From: Thermanaerovibrio velox DSM 12556 | GTDB lineage: Bacteria > Synergistota > Synergistia > Synergistales > Synergistaceae | Reading direction: 5' to 3' | DNA length: 64,000 nucleotides | Assembly: GCF_000237825.1 (NCBI RefSeq) | Contig: NZ_CM001377.1 | Span: forward strand, 1,488,001 to 1,552,000 | Part shown: in pieces, positions 8,813 to 17,192 of the stretch | Layout of the letters: each line of letters begins with the position of its first letter | Numbering within the stretch: position 1 is the first letter of the stretch | Position numbers and translations under genes: made by a program | The notes under the pieces: generated by a model | Databases searched by the model: none | Seen by the model: the letters and a program-made list of their open reading frames with translations, nothing else | What the model was told of the DNA's origin: nothing

Positions 8813-9621
8813 CTAGTACGAGGACTCCAGGAACAGTATGGACTTGGTGGGGCACTTCTCCACGCACTTCATGCACTGGGTGCACTTGGACTGGTCTATT
8901 ACCGGCAGGTTGTCCTCCATGGTTATGGCCCCTTCTGGGCAGACCTTGCTGCAAAGTCCGCAGCCTATGCAGCCGAGCTGGCAGACCTTCTTGACGTCCG
9001 CACCGCGCTGGTGGGAATTGCAGGCCACCCTTACCCGCTTGTCCATAATCACCAGCTCTATCACCCCCTTGGGACAGGAGGCAACGCAGAGGCCACATCC
9101 CACACACCTGGACTCGTCAACCCTTGCCAAGGAGTTCTCTATCCTTATGGCGTCAAAGGGGCAGACGGTAACGCAGGTGCCAAGGCCGAGGCAGCCGTAC
9201 GAGCAGCCCTTGGGGCCGCTGCCGGGCAAAACCACCGCCTCCCGGCAGTCCATGACCCCGTCGTACACGTAGCGTGTCTTTGCCACGTCCGGGCTGCCCT
9301 TACACTTAACGAAGGCAACCCGTTTTATCACGTCCTCCGCGGACATCCCCATGATGGCCGCCACCTTTGTGGCCACGTCGGCCCCCCGGGGGCGCACTTG
9401 TTGGGCTTGGCCTCCCCGGAGACCACCGCCTCGGCGTAACCGTCGCAGCCGGGGTAACCGCAGGCCCCGCAGTTGGCCCCTGGCAGGGCATCCCTGACCT
9501 GCTCCACCCTCGGATCCACCTGGACCCGGAACTTCTCCGCCGCCACCGCCAAGAGGACTCCGAAACAAAGTCCCAACCCGCCTAACACCGCCGCGGGGAA
9601 CAAGGTTCCTTCCATGCCCAT
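8813..9621 (-). CDS. rnfB: Rnf complex subunit RnfB, interrupted by an apparent one-base frameshift
   Basis: The ferredoxin-accepting iron-sulfur subunit of Rnf. Residues from the ATG at 9621 give a membrane helix and the four-Cys cluster motif [20 protein letters not shown]...NKCAPGG. Around 9382-9392, in a C5G6 run, the frame must change to continue with [18 protein letters not shown] and the ferredoxin domains ([51 protein letters not shown]). One extra G restores GG-ADVATK as in homologues. As written, the first frame stops at 9328. Either the sequence has a homopolymer error or the gene is genuinely shifted. It is the last gene of rnfCDGEAB, 13 bp after rnfA. Confidence 0.9.
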
Positions 9622-9634
9622 TAAGAAGCACCCC

Positions 9635-10210
9635 CTATATGAGTCCCGTGAAGCCCATGAAGGCCACCGCCATTAGGCTCGCGGTCACCAGGGCGATGGG
9701 AAGCCCCCTCATGCACCGGGGCATGGTGTCACTGGCATCTATACGCTCCCTCAACCCCGCCATGAGTATGAGGGCCAAAAGGAACCCCACGGAGGCTCCC
9801 ACGGCGTTAACCATGCTGCCGACTAGCCCGTAGCCCTTGTTCATGTTTATCACCGCCACGCCCAAGACCGCGCAGTTGGTGGTGATGAGGGGAAGGAATA
9901 TCCCAAGGGACTTGTAAAGGCCTGGGTTCAGCTTCTTCAGGGCCATCTCGACCAGCTGCACCAGGGCCGCTATGACCAGTATGAACGAAAGGGTGTACAG
10001 GTACTGGAGCCCCATGGGGACCAGGATGAAGTTGTACAGGAGCCAGGTTATCATGGAGGCCAGGAATATAACGAATATGACCGCCATACCCATTCCCTTA
10101 GCGGTTCCCAGCTTCGAAGAAACCCCAAGGAAAGGGCAGCACCCCAAGAACTGGGAGAGGATTATGTTGTGGACAAAAACCGCACCCAAGAATATACCTA
10201 TGAGGCTCAT
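9635..10210 (-). CDS. rnfA: Rnf complex membrane subunit RnfA
   Basis: An integral membrane subunit of the ferredoxin:NAD+ oxidoreductase, with six helices over 191 residues, the standard length. Signature segments are FVHNIILSQFLGCCPFLGVS and IFLPLITTNCAVLGVAV, whose conserved Cys residues are thought to bind an intramembrane iron-sulfur centre together with RnfE. The ATG at 10210 overlaps the rnfE stop in ATGA, so translation is probably coupled. The protein is homologous to RnfE and should pair with it in inverted topology. Confidence 0.97.
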   Translation of the reverse strand: MSLIGIFLGAVFVHNIILSQFLGCCPFLGVSSKLGTAKGMGMAVIFVIFLASMITWLLYNFILVPMGLQYLYTLSFILVIAALVQLVEMALKKLNPGLYKSLGIFLPLITTNCAVLGVAVINMNKGYGLVGSMVNAVGASVGFLLALILMAGLRERIDASDTMPRCMRGLPIALVTASLMAVAFMGFTGLI

Positions 10211-10932
10211 CTTCCGTCATCCTCCGTCCTAAGCATGCTGCATACCTGGCATCCCGCGCAGGCGGTCTGCTTGCCCAATCGATCCGCATCGGAGTCCGCA
10301 TCTATCATGTCGGTGCCTCCGGGACGACGGCGGCGCTTCAGGTCCTTTCTGTAGTTAAGGTAGCCCATCACCAGCCCAAGGGTGAGGAAGCCCCCGGGTG
10401 CCAGTATCATCACCAGGGCGGGCTGAACGTAATGGGGGAACACCGGGCAGCCGAAAAGGGTACCACCACCGAGAACCTCCCTTATGGATCCCAGGATCAG
10501 GAGCCCCACGGTGAACCCAAGCCCCATGCCTATCCCGTCGAAGAGCGACGCCACCACACCGTTCTTAAAGGCAAAGGCCTCTGCCCGGGCGAGTATTATG
10601 CAGTTCACCACTATGAGGGGGATGAATATCCCCAGGGACTTATCCAGCGAAGGGGCGTAGGCGGAGACCAGGAACTGGATTATGGTGACAAAACCGGCTA
10701 TTACCACTATGAAGGCGGGGATCCTTATCTGGTTGGGGATCATCCGTCTCAGCAAGGAGATGACCACGTTGGAACCCATCAGCACCGCCGTGGCGGCAAC
10801 CCCCATGCCCAGGCCGTTTATGGCGCTCGTGGTAACCGCCAGGGTGGGACAAAGCCCTATGACCTGGACAAAGGTGGGGTTTTCACCGAACACGCCGGCC
10901 CTTATCCTCTCCAGGGCGGTCCTTATCATCAC
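10207..10932 (-). CDS. rnfE: Rnf complex membrane subunit RnfE
   Basis: A membrane subunit of Rnf with six predicted helices (GLCPTLAVTTSAINGLGMG, IFIPLIVVNCIILARAEAFA and others). The 241 residues include a C-terminal hydrophilic tail (NYRKDLKRRRRPGGTDMIDA...CAGCQVCSML) that is longer than usual and holds a CxxCxxC group. This extra Cys cluster could be lineage specific. The GTG start at 10932 overlaps the rnfG stop (GTGA), with GGGAGG six bases upstream. Confidence 0.95.
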   Translation of the reverse strand: MMIRTALERIRAGVFGENPTFVQVIGLCPTLAVTTSAINGLGMGVAATAVLMGSNVVISLLRRMIPNQIRIPAFIVVIAGFVTIIQFLVSAYAPSLDKSLGIFIPLIVVNCIILARAEAFAFKNGVVASLFDGIGMGLGFTVGLLILGSIREVLGGGTLFGCPVFPHYVQPALVMILAPGGFLTLGLVMGYLNYRKDLKRRRRPGGTDMIDADSDADRLGKQTACAGCQVCSMLRTEDDGR

Positions 10933-11486
10933 CTGTTACCTCCCATCTTCTCGAAGACCTCCACCGCGGAGTTGACCCCCTCGGTGACCGCCCGGGAGGT
11001 TATGGTGGCGCCGGATATGGCCAGCACCTCGTCATCCTTCGCCGGGGCGGACTTGACCACCTTCAACACCTGGGCCTTTTTCCCCCTGAACTGGTCGGAA
11101 AAGCTCGGCTCGGAGGCCTTGGCCCCAAGACCTGGGGTCTCCGACTGGCTCAGCATGCTTATGCCCCTTATTATCCCGTCGCTCCCTATGCCGGTCACGA
11201 ACACCACGGGGCCCGCGTAACCTTTAACAGAAACGGTCACCGCATATCCCACAAGCTCACCGCCCTTGCGTCCCTCCTGGACGTCCTGAACACCGGAGAC
11301 CGGGGGGAACTTCACGGGATTGAAGGAATCCGCTTCCGGGAGGGTCTTCCGGAAGGCCTCCTGCCGCTGGGCCTCCTTGGTCTTGCTTATGGGGCCTGCG
11401 GTTATCTGCTGCACCGCCCCCAGGACCAGACCGGTGACGGCGGTTATGACGAACAGTATGGTTCCAAGCTTCACCTTCTCGTTCAC
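10929..11486 (-). CDS. rnfG: Rnf complex flavin subunit RnfG
   Basis: An extracytoplasmic FMN-binding subunit of Rnf with 185 residues. One N-terminal helix (GTILFVITAVTGLVLGAV) is followed by an FMN-binding domain with the flavinylation motif SGATIT at residues 158-163, where ApbE would attach FMN to Thr161. SETPGLGAKASE is also typical. The open frame extends much further upstream, but that part is antisense-like nonsense. The GTG at 11486 forms a GTGA overlap with the rnfD stop and gives the expected length. Confidence 0.95.
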   Translation of the reverse strand: MNEKVKLGTILFVITAVTGLVLGAVQQITAGPISKTKEAQRQEAFRKTLPEADSFNPVKFPPVSGVQDVQEGRKGGELVGYAVTVSVKGYAGPVVFVTGIGSDGIIRGISMLSQSETPGLGAKASEPSFSDQFRGKKAQVLKVVKSAPAKDDEVLAISGATITSRAVTEGVNSAVEVFEKMGGNR

Positions 11487-12436
11487 GACCTCTTCACCCC
11501 CTGGGGCTGGCCGAATATCCTGGGCTTGAAGTAGCGGTCTATGAGGGGCACCGTTAGGTTCATTATGAGGATGGAATAGGATACCCCCTCGGGATAGCCG
11601 CCGTAGAACCTTATGAGAGTGGTTATGACGCCGCAGCCGAAGGCGAACAGCATCTGCCCGGACTTGTCCATGGGACTGGTGGCGTAGTCGGTGGCCATGA
11701 ATATGGCGCCTAGGAAAAGGCCTCCCGCGAATATCTCGTAGAGGGGGCCCATCGATATCCCGGAGGGCCTGTGGAGAACCGCGCTTAGGACCGCCACGGT
11801 GCCGATATATACCACCGGGATGTGCCAAGTGATTACCCGCTTCCAAAGGAGTAAGAGTCCCCCGATGAGAAGCGCCAGGGCCGATGTCTCCCCGATGCAC
11901 CCCCCCACGTTGCCGATGAAGAGGTCCATAAGTCCAGGAAGGTTGGCCCCCGTTGACTCCACTCCCTTAAGGAGGGCAAGGGGGGTGGGGCCTGTTACCC
12001 CGTGGAGGCTCCAGGTGGTCATTGGAACCGGCCAGCAGGTGAGCATCACCGCCCTGGCGGCCAGGGCGGGGTTGACTATGTTCTTACCAAGCCCCCCGTA
12101 AAGCTGTTTTACCACGATTATGGCAAAGCCGCTTCCTAGGGCGGCCATGAAGAGGGATATGTCGGGGGGCAGGTTGTAAGCTAGGAGGAGCCCCGTAACC
12201 GCGGCGGAGAGATCCGACACGGTAACCTTGCGTCCCGTCACCCTCTGCCACAGCGCCTCGGAGCCCACCGCGGAGAGCACGCACACCGATATTACCCAAA
12301 AGGCGTGCATCCCGAAGAAGTAGACCCCCGCCACGCCAGCGGGCACCAGCGCCAGGAGCACCAGCCCCATAATCTTACGGACCGTCAGCTCATCCCTTAT
12401 GTGGGGTGAGCTGGAAACCACAAGAAGCCTGTTCAA
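11483..12436 (-). CDS. rnfD: Rnf complex membrane flavin subunit RnfD
   Basis: A polytopic membrane subunit with 317 residues. Typical stretches are PHIRDELTVRKIMGLVLLALVPA, NIVNPALAARAVML and FMATDYATSPM. The expected covalent FMN site, usually (S/T)GAT followed by P-L, reads TGPT (148-151) here, so the acceptor Thr151 is kept but the preceding Ala is Pro. It starts two bases after the rnfC stop and its own stop overlaps rnfG. Confidence 0.95.
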   Translation of the reverse strand: MNRLLVVSSSPHIRDELTVRKIMGLVLLALVPAGVAGVYFFGMHAFWVISVCVLSAVGSEALWQRVTGRKVTVSDLSAAVTGLLLAYNLPPDISLFMAALGSGFAIIVVKQLYGGLGKNIVNPALAARAVMLTCWPVPMTTWSLHGVTGPTPLALLKGVESTGANLPGLMDLFIGNVGGCIGETSALALLIGGLLLLWKRVITWHIPVVYIGTVAVLSAVLHRPSGISMGPLYEIFAGGLFLGAIFMATDYATSPMDKSGQMLFAFGCGVITTLIRFYGGYPEGVSYSILIMNLTVPLIDRYFKPRIFGQPQGVKRS

Positions 12437-12437
12437 C

Positions 12438-13781
12438 CTATGCCCCTCCTTTACGCCTTCTTGCTAGGATAGTTCTCTTGCCGTCCCTGCAGGACTGGGT
12501 GAGGTGGCGCCTGGCGGGACACGAGTAGGCACAGCACCCGCACTCGATGCAGTTCATCCCCCCGAGGCTCTCAAACTGGTCGTACTCCCTACGTCGGACC
12601 ATGGCATCCAGCTCGTAGGGGGTGAGCCCCATGGGACAGGTGGCCACGCACTTGCCGCACCTTATGCAGTTCTCCTCCTCACCAAGCCTCGCCATGGCCT
12701 CGGAGAGGGCCAATATGCCGGAGGTACCCTTAACAACCGGAACGTCCAGGTCCGACAGGGCTATGCCCATCATGGGCCCTCCCGCTATGACCTTCATGGG
12801 TTCCACAACGAAGCCTCCGCAGGCCTCTACAAGCTCCCTTACGGACATTCCAAGCCTTACGCCCAGGTTGCGGGGTTCCTTGATCGCGTCACCGGCGACC
12901 GTTACTATGCGATCGATCACCGGGCGGCCGTTCACGACCGCGTTCCATATCTGATGGACCGTGCGAACGTTGAGTATTATGCACCCCACGTCGGCGGGGA
13001 GACCTCCGGAGGGGACCTCCCGTCCGGTGACCGCGTAGATCAGCATCTTCTCCGCCCCTTGGGGGTACTTGGTCTTCACCGCCTGGACGGATATTCCCGC
13101 TGAGGCAAGCCCAGACGCATCAAGGTACTCCCTCATTGCCTTAAGTGCGTGGGGCTTGTTGTCCTCCACCGCCACGATCCCCTTTACCCCTTGGGGGAAG
13201 AGCCGGAGGACCAAGGATAGGCCCCTTAAAACCTGCTCCCCCTCCTCCATCATAAGCCGGTCATCGCAGGTTAGATACGGCTCGCACTCCGCACCGTTTA
13301 TTATCACGTGGTCTATCTTCTTATCCGGCGGGGGGGAGAGCTTGACCGCCGTGGGGAAACAGGCCCCACCCATGCCAACTATGCCGGACTCCCGTATAAT
13401 CCTCCGAATCTCATCGGGGGATAACACCTCCCAATCATCCCTCGGGGTTATCGATGGATCCCATTCGTAGAGGCCGTCGTTCTCCACCACCACGCAGGTG
13501 TCCAGGGCACCGGATATAACCAGCCGCTGGGACACCTCCTTGACGACGCCGGACACCGACGAGTGAACCGGGGCGGATACGAAGGCATCGCTGTCCCCTA
13601 TCTTCTGCCCCACCAAAACCCTGTCCCCCTTTTTCACCAGGGGTTTGCAGGGCGCTCCTATGTGCTGAGACATGGGGAATACCAGCTCGCCGCCCGGGTC
13701 GATCCACTGCACCGGGGAGGACTCGGTAGAACCCTTCCGATGAGGCGGATGAACCCCTTTCTTGAAAGTAGCTAACGCCAT
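12438..13781 (-). CDS. rnfC: Rnf complex NADH-side subunit RnfC
   Basis: The peripheral subunit of Rnf that handles NADH/FMN and iron-sulfur electron transfer. It has 447 residues from the ATG at 13781, which is preceded by GGAGGGC; the longer open frame to 13904 runs into leader DNA and adds no homologous sequence. Features are a barrel-sandwich N-terminus (VFPMSQHIGAPCKPLVKKGDRVLVGQKIG), the nucleotide region GIVGMGGACFPTAVKL, and two 4Fe-4S motifs, CIRCGKCVATCPMGL and CIECGCCAYSCPARR. It is the first gene of rnfCDGEAB, and an inverted repeat lies in its leader. Confidence 0.96.
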   Translation of the reverse strand: MALATFKKGVHPPHRKGSTESSPVQWIDPGGELVFPMSQHIGAPCKPLVKKGDRVLVGQKIGDSDAFVSAPVHSSVSGVVKEVSQRLVISGALDTCVVVENDGLYEWDPSITPRDDWEVLSPDEIRRIIRESGIVGMGGACFPTAVKLSPPPDKKIDHVIINGAECEPYLTCDDRLMMEEGEQVLRGLSLVLRLFPQGVKGIVAVEDNKPHALKAMREYLDASGLASAGISVQAVKTKYPQGAEKMLIYAVTGREVPSGGLPADVGCIILNVRTVHQIWNAVVNGRPVIDRIVTVAGDAIKEPRNLGVRLGMSVRELVEACGGFVVEPMKVIAGGPMMGIALSDLDVPVVKGTSGILALSEAMARLGEEENCIRCGKCVATCPMGLTPYELDAMVRRREYDQFESLGGMNCIECGCCAYSCPARRHLTQSCRDGKRTILARRRKGGA

Positions 13782-13812
13782 AGCCGCTGCCCTCCATGCG
13801 TTAAATTCTAAA

Positions 13813-13857
13813 TGTTCGGGAATATGCCTCCGTATTTTTGCACAATTGTCCCGAACA
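13813..13857 (-). promoter_or_regulatory. Inverted repeat in the rnfC leader, possible operator
   Basis: TGTTCGGGA (13813-13821) and its exact reverse complement TCCCGAACA (13849-13857) are separated by 27 bp, with centres 36 bp apart, upstream of rnfC. The second arm also lies in a near-palindrome TTGTCCCGAACAA (13847-13859). A TATACT on the minus strand (13901-13896) could be the -10, but no good -35 was found. Spacing between the arms is too long for a simple terminator, so two sites for a dimeric regulator are more likely. The regulator is unknown. Confidence 0.4.
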
Positions 13858-13904
13858 ACAGCATAAAGGATACACCCAAAGCGGGTTTTTGGGCTAGTAT
13901 ACAT

Positions 13905-14077
13905 GCCCCTCCTACCCCATAACCCCGCAAAAAATGCCTATGAATTAATCATTGCTTAAATATATAAATCGACAAAAACGCACTAAGGAGCACCGCTTTA
14001 ATTCCGATTTTAAGACGCCGCCTTCCGTAGGAAGCCCCAAACGGCGGCAAGGGATCATGGAAGTCACCCGCTCTAAG
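13905..14077. other. AT-rich intergenic gap between the pyrimidine-dimer glycosylase and Rnf genes
   Basis: No gene is seen in this 173-bp stretch. It is clearly more AT-rich than its surroundings and probably holds the rnf promoter region. Near 14030-14055 an imperfect GC-rich hairpin (GCCGCC and GGCGGC arms) may end the transcript of the gene at 14078-14533, but its U-tract is poor. Confidence 0.4.
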
Positions 14078-14533
14078 CTATTTTAACTTCACCGCCTCCC
14101 AGGGCTCCACCTCACCTGGGAACACCTCCATCATCGGATGAGGCAAGGGGTCCGATAGGGCCCTTAGGGAGTCGTACCTCTGGGGATCCCGGAGGGACAG
14201 CTTTTTCAAGAGGTGTCCCCACTCGTAGGCAAGCTGGCCGGATGACACGGGTATCCGGATCCGCCCTTCCGCCTCCGGCGCCTGTTGAAGCTTTGAGGGA
14301 TTGAACTTATATCCCCTCTGTCGGGCTTCCTCAAAGACCACCAGCAGGTACAGGTTGATTGCAAGGACGGGGTCAGCCTGCCCCCTGAAGCGGATCAATT
14401 GGGGATGATGCCTATACCCTGTGGTGTTACCTTCTAGAACCGCCTTGGCAAGCAGTCCCTCCCTCCAAAGGGCCACCAGCCCCTTGGGGTCCAAATAACA
14501 TGGGTGAAGAGACCAAAGACGAATCCTGTTCAC
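14078..14533 (-). CDS. Pyrimidine dimer DNA glycosylase family protein (T4 DenV-like)
   Basis: Matches the Pyr_excise family, related to phage T4 endonuclease V, which removes UV-induced pyrimidine dimers. The N-terminus MNRIRLWSLHPCYLDPKGLVALWREGLLAKAVL and the motif GYRHHPQLIRFRGQADPVLAINLYL are diagnostic of the bacterial form. It has 151 residues. GTG at 14533 follows GAGGAAGGGCG. It is unrelated to nfi at 3695 despite the shared name endonuclease V. No operon partner is evident. Confidence 0.85.
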   Translation of the reverse strand: MNRIRLWSLHPCYLDPKGLVALWREGLLAKAVLEGNTTGYRHHPQLIRFRGQADPVLAINLYLLVVFEEARQRGYKFNPSKLQQAPEAEGRIRIPVSSGQLAYEWGHLLKKLSLRDPQRYDSLRALSDPLPHPMMEVFPGEVEPWEAVKLK

Positions 14534-14600
14534 CGCCCTTCCTCACGCTAAGAACCATATGTACTACCTGCTATCTACCATGGCATATTAACCATAAAAA

Positions 14601-15284
14601 TCAATCTTTTGCCAGCCCCCCCACAAGCGGCACAAACCGGCACAGGTCCTCCCAGCGCTCACCCCTCTCCCCTCCCTCAAGGTTAACCACCAGCACCCTC
14701 TGCATCCCCCCTCCCACGTCCACCGGGGCCACCAAAATACCCGGGTCCGAAAGAAGACCCCCAAAGGCCCGCTCCACGTCCTCCTTCGAACAGGCGGCGG
14801 ATATCAGGACCCTTGGGAACCTGCCAAGACCGAGCGACGGATCAAGACCATCCCCATGAACCACCTCCACCGATAACCCCAACTCCCCAAGGACCCGCCT
14901 GGACCAATCCACCAACCTACCTATGCGTTCCACCCCGGTCACCACACAACCCATGCGACCGAGCACCGCACACTGATAGCCGCAGCCGCTGCCCACCTCC
15001 AACACCCTAATGCCACTTCGGACCGACAGCAGATGGGTCATACGGGCCACCATGGAAGGCTGGGACACCGTCTGACCAAACCCGATGGGAAACGGAAAAT
15101 CCCCATAGGCCTGTTCCAAAGCCCTCCTATCCCCCTCCTCCGCCCCTTCCCTCAGCACCTCTATGAATCGGTGCCTTGGGATCTCCCTGATTGCGGAGAT
15201 GACATCGGGATCTCCACACCCCAAAACCTTAACCTGCTCGGCCAACCTCTCAGCCCAGGCCTTCCACAAACCCTTCACCCCCAC
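14601..15284 (-). CDS. pcm: Protein-L-isoaspartate O-methyltransferase
   Basis: Repairs isoaspartyl residues in damaged proteins using S-adenosylmethionine. Substrate and cofactor motifs are IPRHRFIEVLREG, FPFPIGFGQTVSQPSMVARMTHLL, and VLEVGSGCGYQCAVLGRMG (AdoMet-binding motif I). It has 227 residues, near normal length. The start is uncertain among GTG 15284, GTG 15278 and TTG 15269, all near GGGGGTGAAGG. It is divergent from the PPK2 gene, with about 50 bp of AT-rich promoter DNA between them. Confidence 0.92.
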   Translation of the reverse strand: MGVKGLWKAWAERLAEQVKVLGCGDPDVISAIREIPRHRFIEVLREGAEEGDRRALEQAYGDFPFPIGFGQTVSQPSMVARMTHLLSVRSGIRVLEVGSGCGYQCAVLGRMGCVVTGVERIGRLVDWSRRVLGELGLSVEVVHGDGLDPSLGLGRFPRVLISAACSKEDVERAFGGLLSDPGILVAPVDVGGGMQRVLVVNLEGGERGERWEDLCRFVPLVGGLAKD

Positions 15285-15333
15285 GCTTTTTTGTATATAT
15301 TATCCTTCAAAATCAGCGGAGGGGGTGCGGCGG

Positions 15334-16794
15334 TTGCTCGAAAAGGTAGACCTGGACAGGAAGCTCTCCAAGGAGGTGTTCAAGTCCACATGGCCAAACT
15401 TGATGGATGAGCTCGGAATGGCCCAGCGAAAAGCAAAGGAGCTCGGCATACCGGTCATGATAGTCTTCGAAGGCTGGGACGGGGCGGGCAAGGGAACCCT
15501 CATGAACGAGCTCATTCAAGCCCTGGACCCAAGAGGCTTCGAGGTCCACAACGTTAAGTCCGACCACGAACCCCTGTGGCCCCCCATGAGACGCTTCTTC
15601 CAAATCACACCGCCAAAGGGAAAGATAGGAATATACAACCGAAGCTGGTACCGACGGATACTGGACGGGGACGAATCTGATAAGGTACTCGAGGAGATAA
15701 CCTCCTTCGAAAGCCAGCTGGCCCAGGCCGGATACTGCATCATAAAGCTGTTCCTCCACATATCTAAGAAAGAACAGCGGAAACGCCTCAAAGCACTGGA
15801 GGAAAATCCCGCCACCGCCTGGAGGGTAACCAAAGAGGACTGGGATAACCACAAACGCTACGACAAGATCGCCCAGACGGTGGAGAGGATGATACACCAA
15901 ACAGACAAGGGCTATGCCCCATGGACCATTGTGGAGTCCCACCAAAAGGAGTACGCCACGGTCAAGATAGGGCAGAGCGTCCTGGAGCAAATATCCTCCG
16001 CCATAAAGAGGGCGGAGGCTGAGAAAGACATAAGCCCCGCAAGGTTCTCGGGCCTGGGACTGCGAAAGGATACTAGGACATCAATATTAAGGAACCTTAA
16101 CATGGGGCTCTCCCTCTCGGAGGACGCCTACCGAAAGGAGCTCAAATCCTGCCAATCCCGCCTAAGGGAGATCCAATACCACCTCTACAAACTGCGCAAG
16201 CCGTTGGTGATAGTCTTCGAGGGGATGGACGCGGCGGGCAAGGGGGGCTGCATAAAGAGGCTCACCCAGAACCTGGATCCCCGAGGGTATCAGGTGGTAC
16301 CCACCGCAGCACCTAACGACTGGGAAAGGGCTCACCACTACCTATGGCGCTTCTGGAACTCCTTCCCCAAGGGGGGACACATAGGGGTATACGACCGAAG
16401 CTGGTACGGCCGGGTGCTGGTGGAGCGCATAGAGGGATTCTGCACGGAACCGGAATGGCGAAGGGCCTTCGGGGAGATAAACGAGATGGAGGATCAATGG
16501 GCGGACTTCGGGGCGGTGATCATCAAGTTCTGGCTCCACATCACCCAGGAGGAGCAGCTCAGAAGGTTCAAGGAACGGCAGGAAAACCCGCTTAAGCAGT
16601 GGAAGATCACCGAAGAGGACTGGCGCAACCGGGATAAATGGGACCTCTACGAGGAAGCGGCGGAGGAGATGTTCATGAGGACCAGCACCCCCAACGCCCC
16701 CTGGGTCCTGGTGGAGGGCAACTGCAAGCGCTTCGCGAGGATAAAGGTGCTAAAAGAGGTAATAAAGATGGCGGAGGCCAAGCTCAAGCTCTAA
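15334..16794 (+). CDS. pap: Polyphosphate:AMP phosphotransferase, tandem PPK2 domains
   Basis: Uses polyphosphate to phosphorylate nucleotides. Two PPK2 domains lie in tandem. The first has VMIVFEGWDGAGKGTLMNEL (Walker A) and IGIYNRSWYRR. The second has LVIVFEGMDAAGKGGCIKRL and IGVYDRSWYGRVLVERI. This two-domain layout is the class II form that makes ADP from AMP. In characterised members only the C-terminal domain is active, and it keeps the fuller motif set here too. TTG at 15334 lies nine bases after GGAGGGG; GTG at 15325 is an alternative. Polyphosphate breakdown also appears in ppx at 24190-25101. Confidence 0.93.
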   Translation: MLEKVDLDRKLSKEVFKSTWPNLMDELGMAQRKAKELGIPVMIVFEGWDGAGKGTLMNELIQALDPRGFEVHNVKSDHEPLWPPMRRFFQITPPKGKIGIYNRSWYRRILDGDESDKVLEEITSFESQLAQAGYCIIKLFLHISKKEQRKRLKALEENPATAWRVTKEDWDNHKRYDKIAQTVERMIHQTDKGYAPWTIVESHQKEYATVKIGQSVLEQISSAIKRAEAEKDISPARFSGLGLRKDTRTSILRNLNMGLSLSEDAYRKELKSCQSRLREIQYHLYKLRKPLVIVFEGMDAAGKGGCIKRLTQNLDPRGYQVVPTAAPNDWERAHHYLWRFWNSFPKGGHIGVYDRSWYGRVLVERIEGFCTEPEWRRAFGEINEMEDQWADFGAVIIKFWLHITQEEQLRRFKERQENPLKQWKITEEDWRNRDKWDLYEEAAEEMFMRTSTPNAPWVLVEGNCKRFARIKVLKEVIKMAEAKLKL

Positions 16795-16806
16795 GCCTAT
16801 GAATAA

Positions 16807-16846
16807 GAGGCGGGGGATCACGGCCAGAGCCGTACACCCCCGCCTC
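16807..16846. terminator. Long hairpin between convergent genes, probable bidirectional terminator
   Basis: GAGGCGGGGG (16807-16816) pairs perfectly with CCCCCGCCTC (16837-16846), and an inner stem ACGGC/GCCGT (16820-16833) extends the structure. It lies between the convergent PPK2 and PTS EIIB genes. T-tracts are weak on both sides, so termination strength is uncertain. Confidence 0.6.
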
Positions 16847-16877
16847 TCATCCTCACATCCTCGCACCAACAGCCGCG

Positions 16878-17192
16878 TTACTCGGATATCCCATCCCCCA
16901 CCAAGGACAGGGCAAGGTCCAGGACGCCCTCCCCATCCATGGCCCCGTAAAGCTTCGTGTCTATGACCTCCACGGGGACCCCGTCCCGCACAGACCGTCT
17001 CACCTCATCCAGCATGTACCTGGCCTGGGGACCTAAAAGGACCACCTGGGCGTCCTCGGTGAGATCCCTCATGTCCGCCGTGGACACCGCCTCTATGTCC
17101 GCCTTTATGCCCCGCCTCTCCGCCGCCTTCTTCATCTTGCTCACCAAAAGGCTGGTGGACATGCCGGCGAAACACACCAGCACTATCTTCAA
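16878..17192 (-). CDS. PTS lactose/cellobiose-type EIIB component
   Basis: A small cytoplasmic phosphocarrier of a sugar phosphotransferase system. The active Cys is in KIVLVCFAGMSTSLLVSKMKKAA, the P-loop signature of Lac/cellobiose-type EIIB, and the length (about 105 residues) is normal. TTG at 17192 overlaps the cutC stop as TTGA, with AAGGGGG upstream; GTG at 17201 is an alternative. It is the last gene of the EIIA, glycosylasparaginase, EIIC, CutC, EIIB series. Confidence 0.93.
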   Translation of the reverse strand: MKIVLVCFAGMSTSLLVSKMKKAAERRGIKADIEAVSTADMRDLTEDAQVVLLGPQARYMLDEVRRSVRDGVPVEVIDTKLYGAMDGEGVLDLALSLVGDGISE

